Below are positions 33,369-44,638 of a stretch of DNA of 64,000 bases, one piece after another. A program made the position numbers and the translations under genes. Position 1 is the first letter of the stretch. Every line of letters starts with the position of its first letter. Below the pieces are notes generated by a model that saw only the letters and a list, made by a program, of their open reading frames with translations, did no database searches and was not told the origin of the DNA. This DNA comes from Branchipolynoe longqiensis (taxonomy: Eukaryota > Annelida > Polychaeta > Phyllodocida > Polynoidae), in the NCBI GenBank assembly GCA_030323885.1, contig CM059196.1, forward strand, positions 38,181,535 to 38,245,534, in the 5' to 3' direction.

Positions 33369-33450
33369 CTGATATACATATATATATATATGTGTATATA
33401 TATGTATACATGTGTATATATATGGATAAATATATGTAAATATATGTATA

Positions 33451-34248
33451 TGGGTCACTCTCCTGAAAACTGGTCAGCATGGGATTGGATTTTAAAACAT
33501 CAATAAAAAAACTTCCTACTTAGTTTTTTCCTTATACTTTTCATATTCATGTTCAGATTTGATGTAAGAAATAAGGGAAATAAAATAAACTTTGTGCAAC
33601 TTTGGTCCTTTTAGTTATGAAGTTTTTTTGTACCAATACACCCCATTTTACAGTCAGCCATTTGTAACATGACATATAGGACATGGTTAGATCCTTACTA
33701 ACATCTTGTATTGCATTGATATATCAAACAAAACAGTTCCCAAATCAAAAAGGAAGTATTTATTACTCTGTATGCATGCTTAAATTTAAAAAGAATTTAT
33801 TTGATATCTTCAGAAATAACATTACAAATTTCCATCACAGATGTAACCAGTGGTGTCTGGATGCCACACAAATATTTTACACTAATTATTCAGTGAATAA
33901 AGCATGGCTGGGAATTTCCTCTTTAAAAAAAATCAATATAAGCACTACATAATTCTGTATATTATGCTTCTAAGTATGAAGTTATTTAATGCTGCTTAGA
34001 TTTTTATTAGGCACACTGTGTGCTGTCCTAAACATGTGTTACATCTGAGCAACACATGTTATACTGACATAAGACATAGCTTAATCATGGACTACACCTT
34101 TATTTTTTATCTCATCAATTGATATTTTACATAAGTGTAAAGGGGAGATTTCCAGCTTTCATTTGCAACCAAAAAATGTTAAAAATTCAAATAGTAGATT
34201 TTAACTCTCTATGTGACACTTCTAGCCAGTTTTCAGGAGAGTGACCCA
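33451..34248. mobile_element. TIR element, 798 bp
   Basis: Perfect 23-bp TIRs: 33451-33473 begins TGGGTCACTCTCCTGAAA and 34226-34248 is its inverse. The element is embedded in AT microsatellites (ATATAT on both sides), so the target duplication (probably TA or TATA) is ambiguous. An 89-codon ORF (33683-33952) has no known domain. Adjacent to, but unrelated to, the next TIR element. Confidence 0.8.
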
Positions 34249-34277
34249 TATATATACATGTATATATATGTACATGA

Positions 34278-34747
34278 GTCAGGATCACGAAAAGAGGCCA
34301 ATTGGGGGAAGTTGTCGGCGTCGATCATTGGATGTCGGCATCGAACAGTATAATTATAGTTTAGCATTGACAGAGGGATTGGAAAGTCCTTAAATTTATC
34401 CTGAATATAAAGGTAGAGAAAACACAACAACCTTATTTGTTTCTAGGATAACTTAATATAAAACAAAGAAATGCACAACACTTTAAGAATTGCGACGCCG
34501 ACATCTGTTAAAGTTGTCGGCGTCGATCATTGGATGTCGGCGTCGATCGGCATACTTATAGTTTAGCATTGACAGAGGTGTTGCAATGTCCTTACATTTA
34601 TCCTGAATGTAAAGTTAGAGAAAATACAACAACCTTATTTGTTTCTAGGATAATTTAATATAGAACAAAGAAATGCACTACACTTTAAGAATTGCGACAC
34701 CGACATCTTAAATAAACCACCAATTGGCCCATTTCCGTGAGGCTGAC
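34278..34747. mobile_element. TIR element with a 202-bp internal dimer
   Basis: The left GTCAGGATCACGAAAAGAGG and CCAATTGG face CCAATTGG and a right end CGTGAGGCTGAC (28 bp, imperfect). The interior is two 202-bp copies starting GTTGTCGGCGTCGATCATTG (34311, 34513). Confidence 0.7.
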
Positions 34748-34850
34748 GAAAAATAAATGCCGATGGATACCATGTCTGTCTCGTGTTGTTCAATTATATA
34801 TGTTATATATATAATCATATTATTTATCATATACTTATATGCATATTTAC

Positions 34851-36022
34851 GAAAGCTGCATAGTCCGATCAAAGCCTCACATTTTCAAAACCAAGATAAT
34901 TATCTAGTTTGATCATACATATTTAACTTAGATACTGATGCACTTATTAACCATTTTTTGCCACACAGAAGGGAATACTGAATCAATTTAATACAATCTG
35001 TTACTGCTGAAGGCTATTGTAGTAGGCTGCACTGACCTCTCAGGCAAGTAACCACATAGACAGGTAGGCATGGGTAGTGTGTTGATCTCAGGGAGCCTAG
35101 GTGGTGTAATGATTAGCACACTGTCCCAGAGTGCAAAGAGATGTGGGTTCGAGTCCCGCTCTAGGCACAATATTTCCCATTTTCATCACCCCCACGACAC
35201 TGGTGCCGTGATCATGATCCTGTACAAGCTTTGCGCTGTATGGTTGTTGAACCTACCCTGTGTATGTATGTGTTAGTGCCTGTATGTATGTAATTGTAAG
35301 CATTAAAAGACTTATAATTCCAGGGGGACGAGTGTAGTAGGCTGCACTGACCTCTCAGGCAAGTAACCACATAGACAGGTAGGCGTGGGTAGTGTGTTGA
35401 TCTCAGGGAGCCTAGGTGGTGTAATGGTTAGCACACTGGCCCGGAGTGCAAAGAGATGTGGGTTCGAGTCCCGCTCTAGGCACAATATTTCCCATTTTCA
35501 TCACCCCCATGACACTGGTGCCGTGATCATGATCCTGTACAAGCTTTGCGCTGTATGGTTGTTGAACCTACCCTGTGTATGTATGTGTTAGTGCATGCCT
35601 GTATGTATGTAATTGTAAGCATTAAAAGACTTATAATTCCAGGGGGACGAGTGTAGTAGGCTGCACTGACCTCTCAGGCAAGTAACCACATAGACAGGTA
35701 GGCGTGGGTAGTGTGTTGATCTCAGGGAGCCTAGGTGGTGTAATGGTTAGCACCCTGGCCCGGAGTGCAAAGAGATCTGGGTTCGAGTCCCGCTCTAGGC
35801 ACAATATTTCCCATTTTCATCACCCCCACGACACTATGGTTTCAGAGTTTTAGCATTTCTTCCCAAATGAATGTGGCATCTTTGAACTTCAAATATCTCC
35901 AAAGTTAGACATTCAAAATACAAGTTACGTCAAACTAAAGTACAGTAGATAATACCAATACAAATAATGTAATTATCTCAGACAATTTCAGAAATTCTAA
36001 ACCATCGGACTATGCAAGTTTA
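34851..36022. mobile_element. Family X element carrying a SINE-2 trimer
   Basis: The left GAAAGCTGCATAGTCCGATC faces the right CATCGGACTATGCAAGTTTA. The interior holds family blocks (AACTTAGATACTGATGCACT on the left; CAAATATCTCCAAAGTTAG on the right), separated by the tandem SINE-2 units. Confidence 0.75.
35021..35835 (+). repeat. SINE-2 tandem trimer
   Basis: Units at 35021-35334, 35335-35654 and 35655-35835 (last truncated), nearly identical. Each starts AGTAGGCTGCACTGACCTCT and contains a tRNA-like head (35093-35168 in unit 1) with A box TGGTGTAATGGTTAGCAC (in units 2 and 3) and B box GGTTCGAGTCCCG. It ends with TAAAAGACTTATAATTCC. The tRNA identity is not determined. SINE-2 is distinct from SINE-1. 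Confidence 0.9.
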
Positions 36023-36057
36023 CATATATATAAAATTTGAGCATACATTGCACATTT

Positions 36058-36346
36058 TCAAATTATTTCAACTATGTACCTGTGTGCGAATTTGGATTGT
36101 AAGTTGTTTTGCACCAGGATGCCTACCACATTGCTAATGCTGCTGCGTGTGGCGTCACTCCGCCCTTCACTATTGGTGAGGGGCAGCTCGCTGCAAGCAT
36201 TGAGTCTCACACCTAATGATGTGGAGCTTACTGTATCCACACCTCCTCTCCGAATTGCCCGCCACGCCTCTGATGCTGGGCATACACTCTCGGAGGATTG
36301 CGACAATTGTGATGGTTTTCTGCAGTTGCAATTTGCCAATCACTAA
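36058..36346. other. Unassigned ORF pair of balanced composition
   Basis: Both strands are open here (91 codons plus, 94 minus) and the GC content is higher than in the flanks. Neither translation matches a domain I know. It may be an eroded exon or transposon piece. Confidence 0.25.
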
Positions 36347-36427
36347 ACATTCTCTCTTAAAAAAAAATGAATGGGAAGATTAAAGTTTTTCTCAATGTAG
36401 CTACCAGTGTTTTATATCTGTGCATGT

Positions 36428-36594
36428 ATCTATCGCAATGCGGGTATGCGGGTATGCGGGTATGCGGGTATGCGGGTATGCGGGCATGTGGGTATGTGGG
36501 TATCTGGGCATGTGGGTATGTGGGTATGTGGGTATGTGGGTATGTGGGTATATGGGTATGTGGGTATGTGGGTATGTGGGTATGTGGGTATTGC
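36428..36594 (+). repeat. GGTATGTG/GGTATGCG 8-bp minisatellite
   Basis: About twenty copies; the left third is mostly GGTATGCG and the right part GGTATGTG, consistent with CpG decay within the array. Confidence 0.95.
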
Positions 36595-36689
36595 AGTACC
36601 TATCTGCAAAAATACCTCAGGGAGCTTGACACCCTGCCTTGCAAAGTTATAAACCACTGGCTTATGGCATAGGTTTTTGATAGAACCAA

Positions 36690-37190
36690 AGGCTAAGGGA
36701 GCAAACCCTAACAGAAAACGATGTTGCCGTGGCAGCATTAAGGGTGGTGATGAATGGAATTCCCAACATCTCCTGGCCAGCCACTGCAGGGACAAATAGT
36801 TTGCGCCTGTCTTAACATATTCTTGCTGGTGTGAGACCTCTATTTGCGTCACGAGAGAGTGCTGCTAGTAACTTGCAAAAGCCAGCAGCACTTCAACACC
36901 TTGCAAGCAGCTTTTATGAAATGCACAACTTCATGAAATACCATACCAGATCGGTCATCGCCCGAGTTACCAAGAAAAGTGCTGCTCGACCTCATCTTCC
37001 ATCGACAGTGAAAAATCAGCCAGGAAGAAGAAAAAGATGATACTATCAAGAGAAACCTGATGCTGAGAGACATTAGGACAGACTCATGGACATCACTCTC
37101 ACAGCAGAGACATAAATGGAGAGCTGCAGTTAAGAAATGAAAGCAGTCTTTGTCGCATTGAGACCGACAGCATGATGATGATGATGATCT
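36690..37190 (+). pseudogene. LINE ORF2 C-terminal remnant with ATG trinucleotide tail
   Basis: Near 37040-37135 the plus-strand codons end with a WTSLSQQRHKWRAAV stretch, matching the W-x-x-x-x-x-x-R-x-x-W-R signature at the C-terminus of RTE-like and related LINEs. An ATGATGATGATGATG tail lies at 37172-37186. Upstream, basic stretches (KKSAARPH, GRRKR) are in shifted frames. Strongly decayed; assignment tentative. Confidence 0.4.
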
Positions 37191-37440
37191 ATCGCAATGT
37201 AAACGTTTGCATAAAATTGACAGTCCGAGTGGGTCTAGGGGCAATAACGACCAGCCACAACTGACATGCAAGTGTCAGGGTCTACGACTAGCGCTCCGGC
37301 ATGGCCAAATCTGGAACTACATAGCTAACTGATGGCATGCAGTAGAACCTAGGTAAATGGTATATAATAATATAGCGAACTGAAAAGAGGTAGTGTTCTT
37401 GTTTATATTCTCCTAATAGATTATAGAGCACACATATAAA
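37191..37440. repeat. Dispersed repeat shared with 2860-3130
   Basis: GAGTGGGTCTAGGGGCAATA, GTAGTGTTCTTGTTTATATT and TAATAGATTATAGAGCACA are colinear with 2890-3110. Confidence 0.6.
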
Positions 37441-37962
37441 TATATATAAGTATATAAATATATATAAATATATATAAAAATATATTTAAAAAAATATATA
37501 TATATATATATAAATATATACATATATATATAAATATATATAAAAATATGTATATAAATATATATATAAATATATATATAAATGCATAAATAAAACAATA
37601 AAAATGTATAAATATATATAAATATATATATAAATATATATATAAATATGCAAATAAATATATATATAAATGCATGAATAAAACAATAAAAATGTATAAA
37701 TATATATAAATTTAAAAAAAGAAAGAATGTATATAACTATATAAAAATATATACAGTGTGTGTGGCGTGAGGCGGGTCCCACCCACCAATTACACTGCAC
37801 TGCACGAATGCGCCAAGGGGGAATAGATATAAAAAGTATATGCTCCCCTTGCATTTATACTCATATAATGCGTTTTACATCACATACAAATACATATAAA
37901 TACATATAAATATTATATGAATATATATCTATATATATATGTAAATATAAATACATATATCA

Positions 37963-38002
<40 letters not shown>

Positions 38003-38010
38003 CGATTGCT
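37432..38010. repeat. ATATATAAAT-rich region with a short unique core
   Basis: Long tandem ATAAATATATATAAAT tracts on both sides of 37758-37860, which has no recognisable coding content. ORFs of Ile-Tyr repeats are artefacts. Confidence 0.9.
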
Positions 38011-38389
38011 TCCAGAAACATAAATGTTAAAAATTATGTATGTCCTATGAATGCTCCTCCTATGATTGAAACTAATTTACTACATATTTGAGAAAATAAC
38101 ATCTGATGTTTATTAATGACCTGTCGTGTTGACAACACATTGGCTCGCAATATGCTAGGATTGTATCTGATATCCGGCGGGGGGAGGAGACACCCACCAC
38201 TCCGCCATTTCCTGCGCCTCACTACTCCACCAATGGGTGCTGTCTCACCAGCGCCCTCTATAGCCACTCACTTGAACCTCTCACAATACTGCCACTGACA
38301 TCAATACTACTCCTCAGGCAGCAGAGCAGGCAACAGCATCGACTTTCTCCACCTACCCAACTACAATATACATATACTAGCTTTAATCT
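38011..38389. other. No feature recognised
   Basis: Non-coding as far as I can tell; a few Ser/Pro-rich short ORFs only. Confidence 0.4.
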
Positions 38390-38455
38390 GTGCCAATCAT
38401 GGGTTAAAAGCTAGGCTCCGCATCAACCCTTTGACCAACATTGTCTGGAACTGTC

Positions 38456-38494
<39 letters not shown>

Positions 38495-38870
38495 GGTCTC
38501 TGACTATATTCAGAAAGTGTGTATATATCAACATTCTCTGCTATTTTCCAGACGCGGTGCACGGTCCTGTTTCAATATGGTGCCAACATCTGCTAGAATC
38601 GATCTGTACCATTATGCAGTAAAGCATATCGGTGGCACTATCTAATGGCGGGGTTTACAACACTCGCAGTTACATGACTCAAAATGGATGTCACTCTGGT
38701 CGAAGTGACCAAAGTTAGTAAACACCATCAACATTAATATGGAATGTGCATTCTAGGCACAAAAAACATGCGCCGTGGGCAGTGCCAATCAACAAAGAAG
38801 TAGTGATCAGAAGGACCCTAAAACTTAACCACCGTTTGGTATTATGTATATATATATACATATACATAAT
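38390..38870. repeat. Repeat R, empty-site copy
   Basis: Colinear with 18190-18554 plus 19147-19200: TTAGGCTCCGCA-like start, CTGTCATTATATAT, CGGTGGCACTATCTAATGGC, GCAGTGCCAATCAACAAAG, TAGTGATCAGAAGGA. At 38778-38800 it runs straight through the position where the copy at 18555 has its TIR element. Confidence 0.75.
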
Positions 38871-38898
38871 TTCATTACAGACCTCACTTGGTTATATC

Positions 38899-39225
38899 AC
38901 CGGACGTGGTGGCCCAATCGGTAGAGCGCAGGATCCCCGTGGGGAAGGTCGGGAATTCGAATCCGAGTCAAACCAATGACTTATATAGAATTAATAGTTG
39001 TCACTACCTAGCGTGATGCTCAGCATTACTAGGATAGGACAAGGACTGGTTAGCTCAGTATCAGGATAATGTGACTGTGGGATATTGGGTCATAGTGCTG
39101 GCAGCCTAGTATCCCAGTAGGGCAGCACTACAGCGTCACCATAAGTGTGTACTGTCACAAGTCGGTACCCGTCCTGATAGGACCTTAGATGTTGTTAGGA
39201 TGCAAAACAACAACAAACAAAGCAA
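38899..39225 (+). repeat. SINE-1 copy
   Basis: Head CGGACGTGGTGGCCCAATCG with GGTAGAGCGCAGG, degraded B box GGAATTCGAATCC, complete body and tail (ACAACAAACAAAG). Confidence 0.8.
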
Positions 39226-39239
39226 ACAAGTCTTGGCTA

Positions 39240-39435
39240 AACCACACTTGATTCACGACTTGATTCACGACTTGATTCACGACTTGATTCACGACTTGAT
39301 TCACGACTTGATTCACGACTTGATTCATCACTTGATTCACCACTTGATTCACCACTTGATTCACCACTTGATTCACCACTTGATTCACCACTTGATTCAC
39401 CACTTTATTCACCACTTGATTCACCACTTGATTGC
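39240..39435 (+). repeat. 12-bp minisatellite CTTGATTCACGA/CTTGATTCACCA
   Basis: About 16 units; the first seven are mostly CACGA, the rest CACCA. It gives Leu-Ile-His-Asp type repeat ORFs that I do not regard as genes. Confidence 0.95.
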
Positions 39436-39489
39436 CATTGCTTTAGTGGGAATGGCAGGAATGGCACAGGCCCTCTCCCCGGAGGCTAC

Positions 39490-40013
39490 TTTGGACTTAG
39501 GATAATGTGAGTGAGTGGGATTTGTTTTTTGTTTGTTTGTTGTTGTTTTACGTCCTACGAGTGAGTGGGATATCGCATCATGGGGTTACACATACACAGG
39601 CAACATCCTAATATATTAATATATGGCGAACCACACCAAAAGTAGCTTGCACAGTCTCCTTACAACTCTGAAAAAGTCAGCGCGGTTCAACTATATGGGA
39701 CCAGACGGGATAACCGAATGAGTTGAGCGTCCGTCCCCGATGTTGGTAGATCGTGGGATTAGAATACAGACTAATTCCGCTAGGTGGCGTATGTGATTAG
39801 TTACAAAATCAGTGTATAGGTGGGGACATGAAGAAGCGCCCATTGTTACTTGGACTGTTGGACGGCGGGTTCAGTTTAGTTCAATAAGAGTCGCTAGATG
39901 GCGGAAGGTATGCAATGTTAAATTAGTGTAGGGTTAATCAGAAAGGTGACTCCAAAGTTAGGCGTGCTTAGTTACAGAGGCGAGCCAGGTTTGGGAGCCC
40001 AATACCCATGTTA
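39490..40013. repeat. SINE-1 fragments and unassigned DNA
   Basis: 39496-39595 holds shuffled SINE-1 tail pieces (AATGTGAGTGAGTGGGAT, GTTGTTTTACGTCCTA). 39697-39765 is a SINE-1 head (GACGGGATAACCGAATGAGT). The remainder, to 40013, contains two CTAGGTGGCG/CTAGATGGCG motifs but no gene. Confidence 0.55.
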
Positions 40014-40430
40014 TGGTGCTGTCACATTACAACGCTTCTCGCCAACATGCGTCGACATATGTGATTTTTTGGCGCAACGTCTGGATACATCAGGAAGCGT
40101 TACGCGCGGGTTAGGCGCACATTGCTATTCGTTGATGGACGGCGACAGTCGGTGACGGTCGGCGGCACGCGTCAGGGGATCTGTGAAGTTTTGTGCTTGC
40201 ACAAAACTTTCGACGTGCGACGATGTGCTGGTGCCAATGTTATGGCAATGTTAGGGGCGCGTCGAGATACGTTAGACGCGCATTGGAAGAACGTTGTGTG
40301 ACATTGTCCTACGTTGACTATTTTTTCCAACGACAGCGAGCGTTCCGTCAGCGCGTCGGTAACGTACCACCATTGGGAAGCGTTACCCACACGTTAGGCC
40401 CCAGCTCAGAATCACCTACTCTGATTACGG
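40014..40430. mobile_element. Degenerate TIR element of the GGCCCTGTCAC family
   Basis: The left end TGGTGCTGTCACATTACAAC with CGCTTCTCG is preceded by TTA. The interior has the same CGTTA/GCGTCG-rich character as 18555-19143. No right terminus was found, so it is truncated. Confidence 0.5.
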
Positions 40431-40529
40431 TGATCATGAAGAATCAATTATGGTCGGATCGGCTCGTGTCGGGAGTCAGTGACAACAAACTGCCCAGTCA
40501 CTTATTGCAAACGTCAAACCTCATGCTAA

Positions 40530-41076
40530 TAGCCCTGTCACACTACGAAGCTTCGCGAAACGCGTGCCCACGTAGGTGCCTACGTTGGTCTACATTGATA
40601 TGCGTTATGGGTTCGTTATGCATACATTGGTATACGTCAATATATGTCAACATTTGTCGTTATACGGCATCATTCGTCAAGGGGTCGCGAAAGTTTTGTG
40701 CATGCACAAAACTGTCAATGGGCGACAATGCATGGGTGTTATGTTGGGCCTACGTTATGCATACGTTAGACATACATCAATGTATGGTACACGCTTGTTA
40801 GAGGTACATTATTCATACGTAGCTCTACTTTGACTTTCGTTAGTCTGACAGAGAGCGGGCGGTAATGTTCAGTCCGTGTGTTGACAATGTAATGACAATG
40901 TATGACAACCTTTTTCTAACGTATGCATAATGTATGGTCAACGTTCATTTGGCGTTTCTCCACCGTGTCTTGACATATTTGCCATATAAGGTGCTTGTCT
41001 GGAGCTCGCTTAACGTATATAACGTTCACCGGCATTCTGCGGATGTGCCATGAGCATTTTGTGATCGTAGTGTGAG
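40530..41076. mobile_element. TIR element cutting the RT pseudogene
   Basis: The left end TAGCCCTGTCACACTACGA follows TAA (40527-40529). A degraded right end GATCGTAGTGTGAGAG lies at about 41062-41077. The interior is rich in TACGTT and ATACGTC. RT homology of the YR element stops exactly at its right side. Confidence 0.6.
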
Positions 41077-41800
41077 AGTCGAAGGCCTGGCAGGCGCTAA
41101 GGTAGGTCCCCTCACAGCCTATGTAGTCGTCGATGTACACCAGGATATGAAAGCCCTTGCACCGGAAGACCAAGGCCAGGGCTGCTGTGACCTAGACACA
41201 GGCCACCCCAGAGGACCGGCAGCCAAAGGGAAGGTTGAGGTCCATGTAGATGGTGTTGTCGAGGGTGATGCTGTACAGCAGGCAAGCTAGGGGGTCGCCC
41301 CGGAGCTGTTGGTAGGCCCTGGAGATGTCCGCGGTCCATAAGTAAGCGCCGGGCCTTTGTGGAGGAGGCGGCGCCCCATATCTGCGACACAGAGGAGCTT
41401 ATAGGTGTGGGGTCTCCCGAGGTACTCCCGTCGGGGGATGGCGGCGTGGACACTGCCTCCGGGAGGGTAGGAGAGGTCGACTATGGCCCTCCTCTTCCCT
41501 GGATCTAACTTGGGTCAGGTCATCATGGGGGAGCCCTGCACCCAGGGGGTGAAGGGGGGGATGTGGAAGGGGCCAGCGAGGGCACGGTGGGCCAGCTCGG
41601 TGGTGACGAAGTCCTGGAGGTGGGTCTCGTGCTCGCATAAGTGTGGTTAGTGTAAGTGGGGCATGGGGGGGCATCGGCAGCGTAGTTGACGGGGAAGCCA
41701 AACTCTAACAAGTCGACCATGTCGAGGTGATGGTAGTCCCAGAGGCATGCCCACCAGGCTGGGATGGTGAGGCCTGAGTGGAGGGGTAGGCCCGCATCGC
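41077..41800 (-). pseudogene. Ngaro/DIRS-type reverse transcriptase fragment
   Basis: One minus-strand frame from about 41350 to 41080 contains TADISRAYQQLRGDPL, LNLPFGCRSSGVAC and the active site LVYIDDYIG (aspartates at 41131-41126), with one in-frame TAG between the last two. Upstream in shifted frames are DLLEFGFPVNYA, PFHIPPFTPW and KRRAIVDLSYPPGGSVH-like pieces, the usual N-terminal RT blocks of tyrosine-recombinase retroelements. RNase H and recombinase are absent, cut off by the TIR element at 40530-41076. Inactive. Confidence 0.8.
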
Positions 41801-42130
41801 GGTGCGCTGCATGGGCCCTGGTCAAGTTGGGGTATCGGGTTCAGGCCTCACCGGAGGTGTGGGGCCAGATGGAGAGGAGGGTGGGGCGGTACTCGTGGGG
41901 TTGGGGCCGCATGAGGAGGCAGCAGGGAGGGTGTCCTGGAGGCGGGCGGCGAGCCGGGAGTGGCAGGCGGTGAGATGTAAAGGGGTGACTGCGGCGACAT
42001 CTGAGAGGTGGGCCGCGGCGGGAGCCGGGGCAGGGTGGGTTGGGGGACCAGCTACGGCAACTCCTGGCGGTGTGGCGACGTCTGGGGTGACAGCTGGGGT
42101 GAGGCAACTGAGAAGTGCAGTGGCATCTAA

Positions 42131-42892
42131 TGGCCCTGTCACACTACGACGTGACTACGTCAGCGTAGGCAGAACGTGAAAATAATTATATTACGTCGAC
42201 GTTATGGGCGTAATATGCAAATTGTGGACGTGAGCGTAACGTGAAAGTAACGTCGGTGTACGTCGTGACCTTAGCTGTAACGTGACAACATTAGGGGGGA
42301 GGGGTAATTGGCGACGTGACCGGGTGTTAGTGTAACGTGAGCGTAACGTCGCCGTAACGGGTGCGACGTGGACGTAACATGACCGTAACGCCACCGTAAC
42401 GTGACCGTAACGTGACCGTAACGTGACCGTAACGTGACCGTAACGTGACCGTAACCGTGACCGTAACGTGACCGTAACATGACCGTAACGTGACCGTAAC
42501 GTGACCGTAACGTGACCGTAACGTGACCGTAACGTGACCGTAACGTGCAAAACGCTGCCCACACGTTGCTCCCACCCGGGCCGTCGGTCTGATGTGACAT
42601 AACGTGACTCTAACGTCACTTACGCTGCTATAACGATCGCGGAACGTCTACCTAACGTCATTGTCACGTCATCCCGACGTAACGGCTTCACGTCGAGATA
42701 CGTCAAAAGTTTTGAACAGGTTCAAAACCTAGACCCGCGCCGACGTAACACGACGTAACATGACGTAGCTCGACGTCACTCTAACGTCATTATGACGTCA
42801 TCATAACGTAACCCAACGTACGGCAACGTAATGACGAAAAATCATCACGTTAGGCTCACGTTGGCTCGTTACGTCGTAGTGTGACAGGGGTA
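42131..42892. mobile_element. TIR element, 762 bp, TAA target duplication, 11-bp array
   Basis: The left TGGCCCTGTCACACTACGAC faces GTCGTAGTGTGACAGGGGTA; TAA is on both sides (42128-42130, 42893-42895). The interior is almost entirely ACGTGA/CGTAAC-type sequence, with a tandem 11-mer array at 42364-42546. Same family as 18555-19143. Confidence 0.85.
42364..42546 (+). repeat. 11-bp tandem array CGTAACGTGAC
   Basis: About sixteen units with a 6-bp irregularity near 42450. It matches in period, but not in sequence, the array in the related element at 31858. Confidence 0.9.
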
Positions 42893-43290
42893 TAAGAGCG
42901 GTGCGGGGGCGGTATCTGAGGAGACGAGGGTGCAAGGGGTGATGTAATCGAGAGCTCGGTCGTTTGGGCCGGTGTCATGGGTGGCATCGGGGCAGCGGGG
43001 GGGCCCAGGGGGGGCCCAGGGGGGCCCCGGGAGGCAGCGGGAGGGGCGGGGTGGTCAGCGGTGTGGATGATAGCGCCCCGGTGGGCAGTGGCGGCACGGC
43101 GGCGTTAACGGCCAACCACATCAGGTACGGGGCTGCAGTCACGGGGCTCCGCGGGGGCGACACCATCTGGGTGCGAGGGGCTGCGGGGCGCCACTCCGGC
43201 GCTCGGGGCGGCAGGGCTTGGGTGACGGGGGGGGGGGGGGGGGCAGGCTGCGGTCTGGGCGGCATGGGGTGGGAGGAGTGCCGCTGATTG

Positions 43291-44150
43291 ATGAAAAATC
43301 CGATGAGGGGCCCCCCGCCGTCGCGCTCACAGTTTGTCTTTGTGTAGCAAACGGCTTCGCTGTGCATTGTGAGGATTCACCTGACATTGGCGCAGTAGGC
43401 ATGCGTGGCGCTGCCTGGTGGCCTGATCGCTGTGCGCCTTGCCGGCCACTGCATGGTCACAAGATGCGGGGTTGCGGTTCCATGCGACGCAGGGCGTGCC
43501 GTAGGCCTCTCTGGTGTAGGGGGTGTGCGCGTCGGCCTGCGAGGCGTGGGGGTGGCTTCTGCTGCGGGCTGACTTGGACGCCCAAGAGGTGGAGGTTGTG
43601 CCCAAGGTGGTCGTCAGGGCGACCGTGAGGGCCTCGAGGCTGATGGCGTTGATGGTGACCGGGTTGTGCCATCCGTCGGGGAGCCTGCCATCCACGATCC
43701 ATGTGAATACCATCTCGGAATAACGGCGAACGGTAGGCCAGGGAATGGTTAGGTTGTCGCGGAGAATCGCTATGGTGTGATGGGTGAGAGTGGGGATGGA
43801 GTCAGAAGGGAAAGGAGGGTGGTAGTCGAGCATCCGGAGGGCGAGGCTGTACTCCTCCCTGGATGCCTCCCCCTTCTTCACCGCCTTCACCCTGACCCCT
43901 CTCCACCAAGTCGTGGAGGAAAACATAGCCAGCGGGAATACCTTTCGTTTGCCGCTGTGTTGCGCCTCGGCGGACTCCAGGATCTCGTGGATGGCCTTGG
44001 CAGTGGACATCGGCGTGTGGGCAACCAGGTTGTAGGGCGAAGCTGTCCCGGAGGCGGCGGCGGCAGGAGGGGACACTGGCTTCCAGTGTCGGGCGAGGCA
44101 CTGGTACTGCGGGTGAAGGGTGTCTGGGGCTGCAGGCAGAGACCAGAAAT
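43291..44150 (-). pseudogene. Gag-like ORF1 of a Ngaro-like element, copy 2
   Basis: The minus strand shows the same conserved blocks as 12643-13848: HPQYQ, AKAIHEILESAEAQ, VKKGEASREEYSLALRML, PWPTVRRYSEMVF, GRLPDGWHNPV, then in a shifted frame the Cys/His end (YGTPCVAWNRNPASCD, RHAC). At least two frameshifts. The basic N-terminus is missing because the element ends at about 44150. It is followed downstream (leftwards) by the proline-rich leader and RT, which links this Gag family to that RT. Confidence 0.8.
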
Positions 44151-44330
44151 CCCCAATTAATTTTGTTTCTATTAAAAATTGTGTATGATGGTTATATATA
44201 TTTGGTTAAATATATAATCAATATATGATATATAATGACATTGGGGGATTCTGATGGTAGTCGTAAAATATTCCGATATTCAGCAAGGGGGAATGCAAAT
44301 GTTCTATTACTGATCGGTGTTCTTGGCCAG

Positions 44331-44366
<36 letters not shown>

Positions 44367-44624
44367 GTTGGCGGTGCCTGTGTGGGATGTAAATAGACAT
44401 AGTGGTGCTGGCAGGTCTGGGTTTGATTGCACTCAGGGCCAAGCCCTGCTGGGGTAGGGGTCACCACACTCAAATGGTCAAGGTTGGTGGTTGCCAAGGG
44501 GGCCATACAGCTACTGGTGGTGGGCAGACCACTTGTATCCATAGAGACCAGAAATGCTGGATTCTTATTGGTGAGAACAGGAATGCTCGATTGCCATTGG
44601 TGGAAGGAGGTGGTATGATACTCT
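44151..44624. other. No gene; AT microsatellite
   Basis: AT dinucleotides at 44336-44364. 44400-44624 is unassigned sequence that is the target of the next insertion. Confidence 0.45.
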
Positions 44625-44638
44625 ACCAAGAACCCATG
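44625..44638 (+). repeat. Target-site duplication, left
   Basis: ACCAAGAACCCATG; an identical 14-mer lies at 45455-45468. Together they bracket an 816-bp insertion. Confidence 0.85.

Larger units (their letters stand above)
41801..43290 (-). pseudogene. Proline-rich ORF2 leader, split by a TIR element
   Basis: The minus strand is open over long stretches on both sides of 42131-42892, encoding Pro/Ala/Thr-rich sequence with no known domain. It lies between the gag (43290 up) and the RT (41800 down), as in the first copy, where a shorter version follows gag. G and C homopolymers make frames unreliable. Confidence 0.5.

Noticed and set aside
36407..36852. Gly/Met/Cys or Thr/Tyr/Pro repeat ORFs
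   Set aside because: Eight-base minisatellite read in all three frames.
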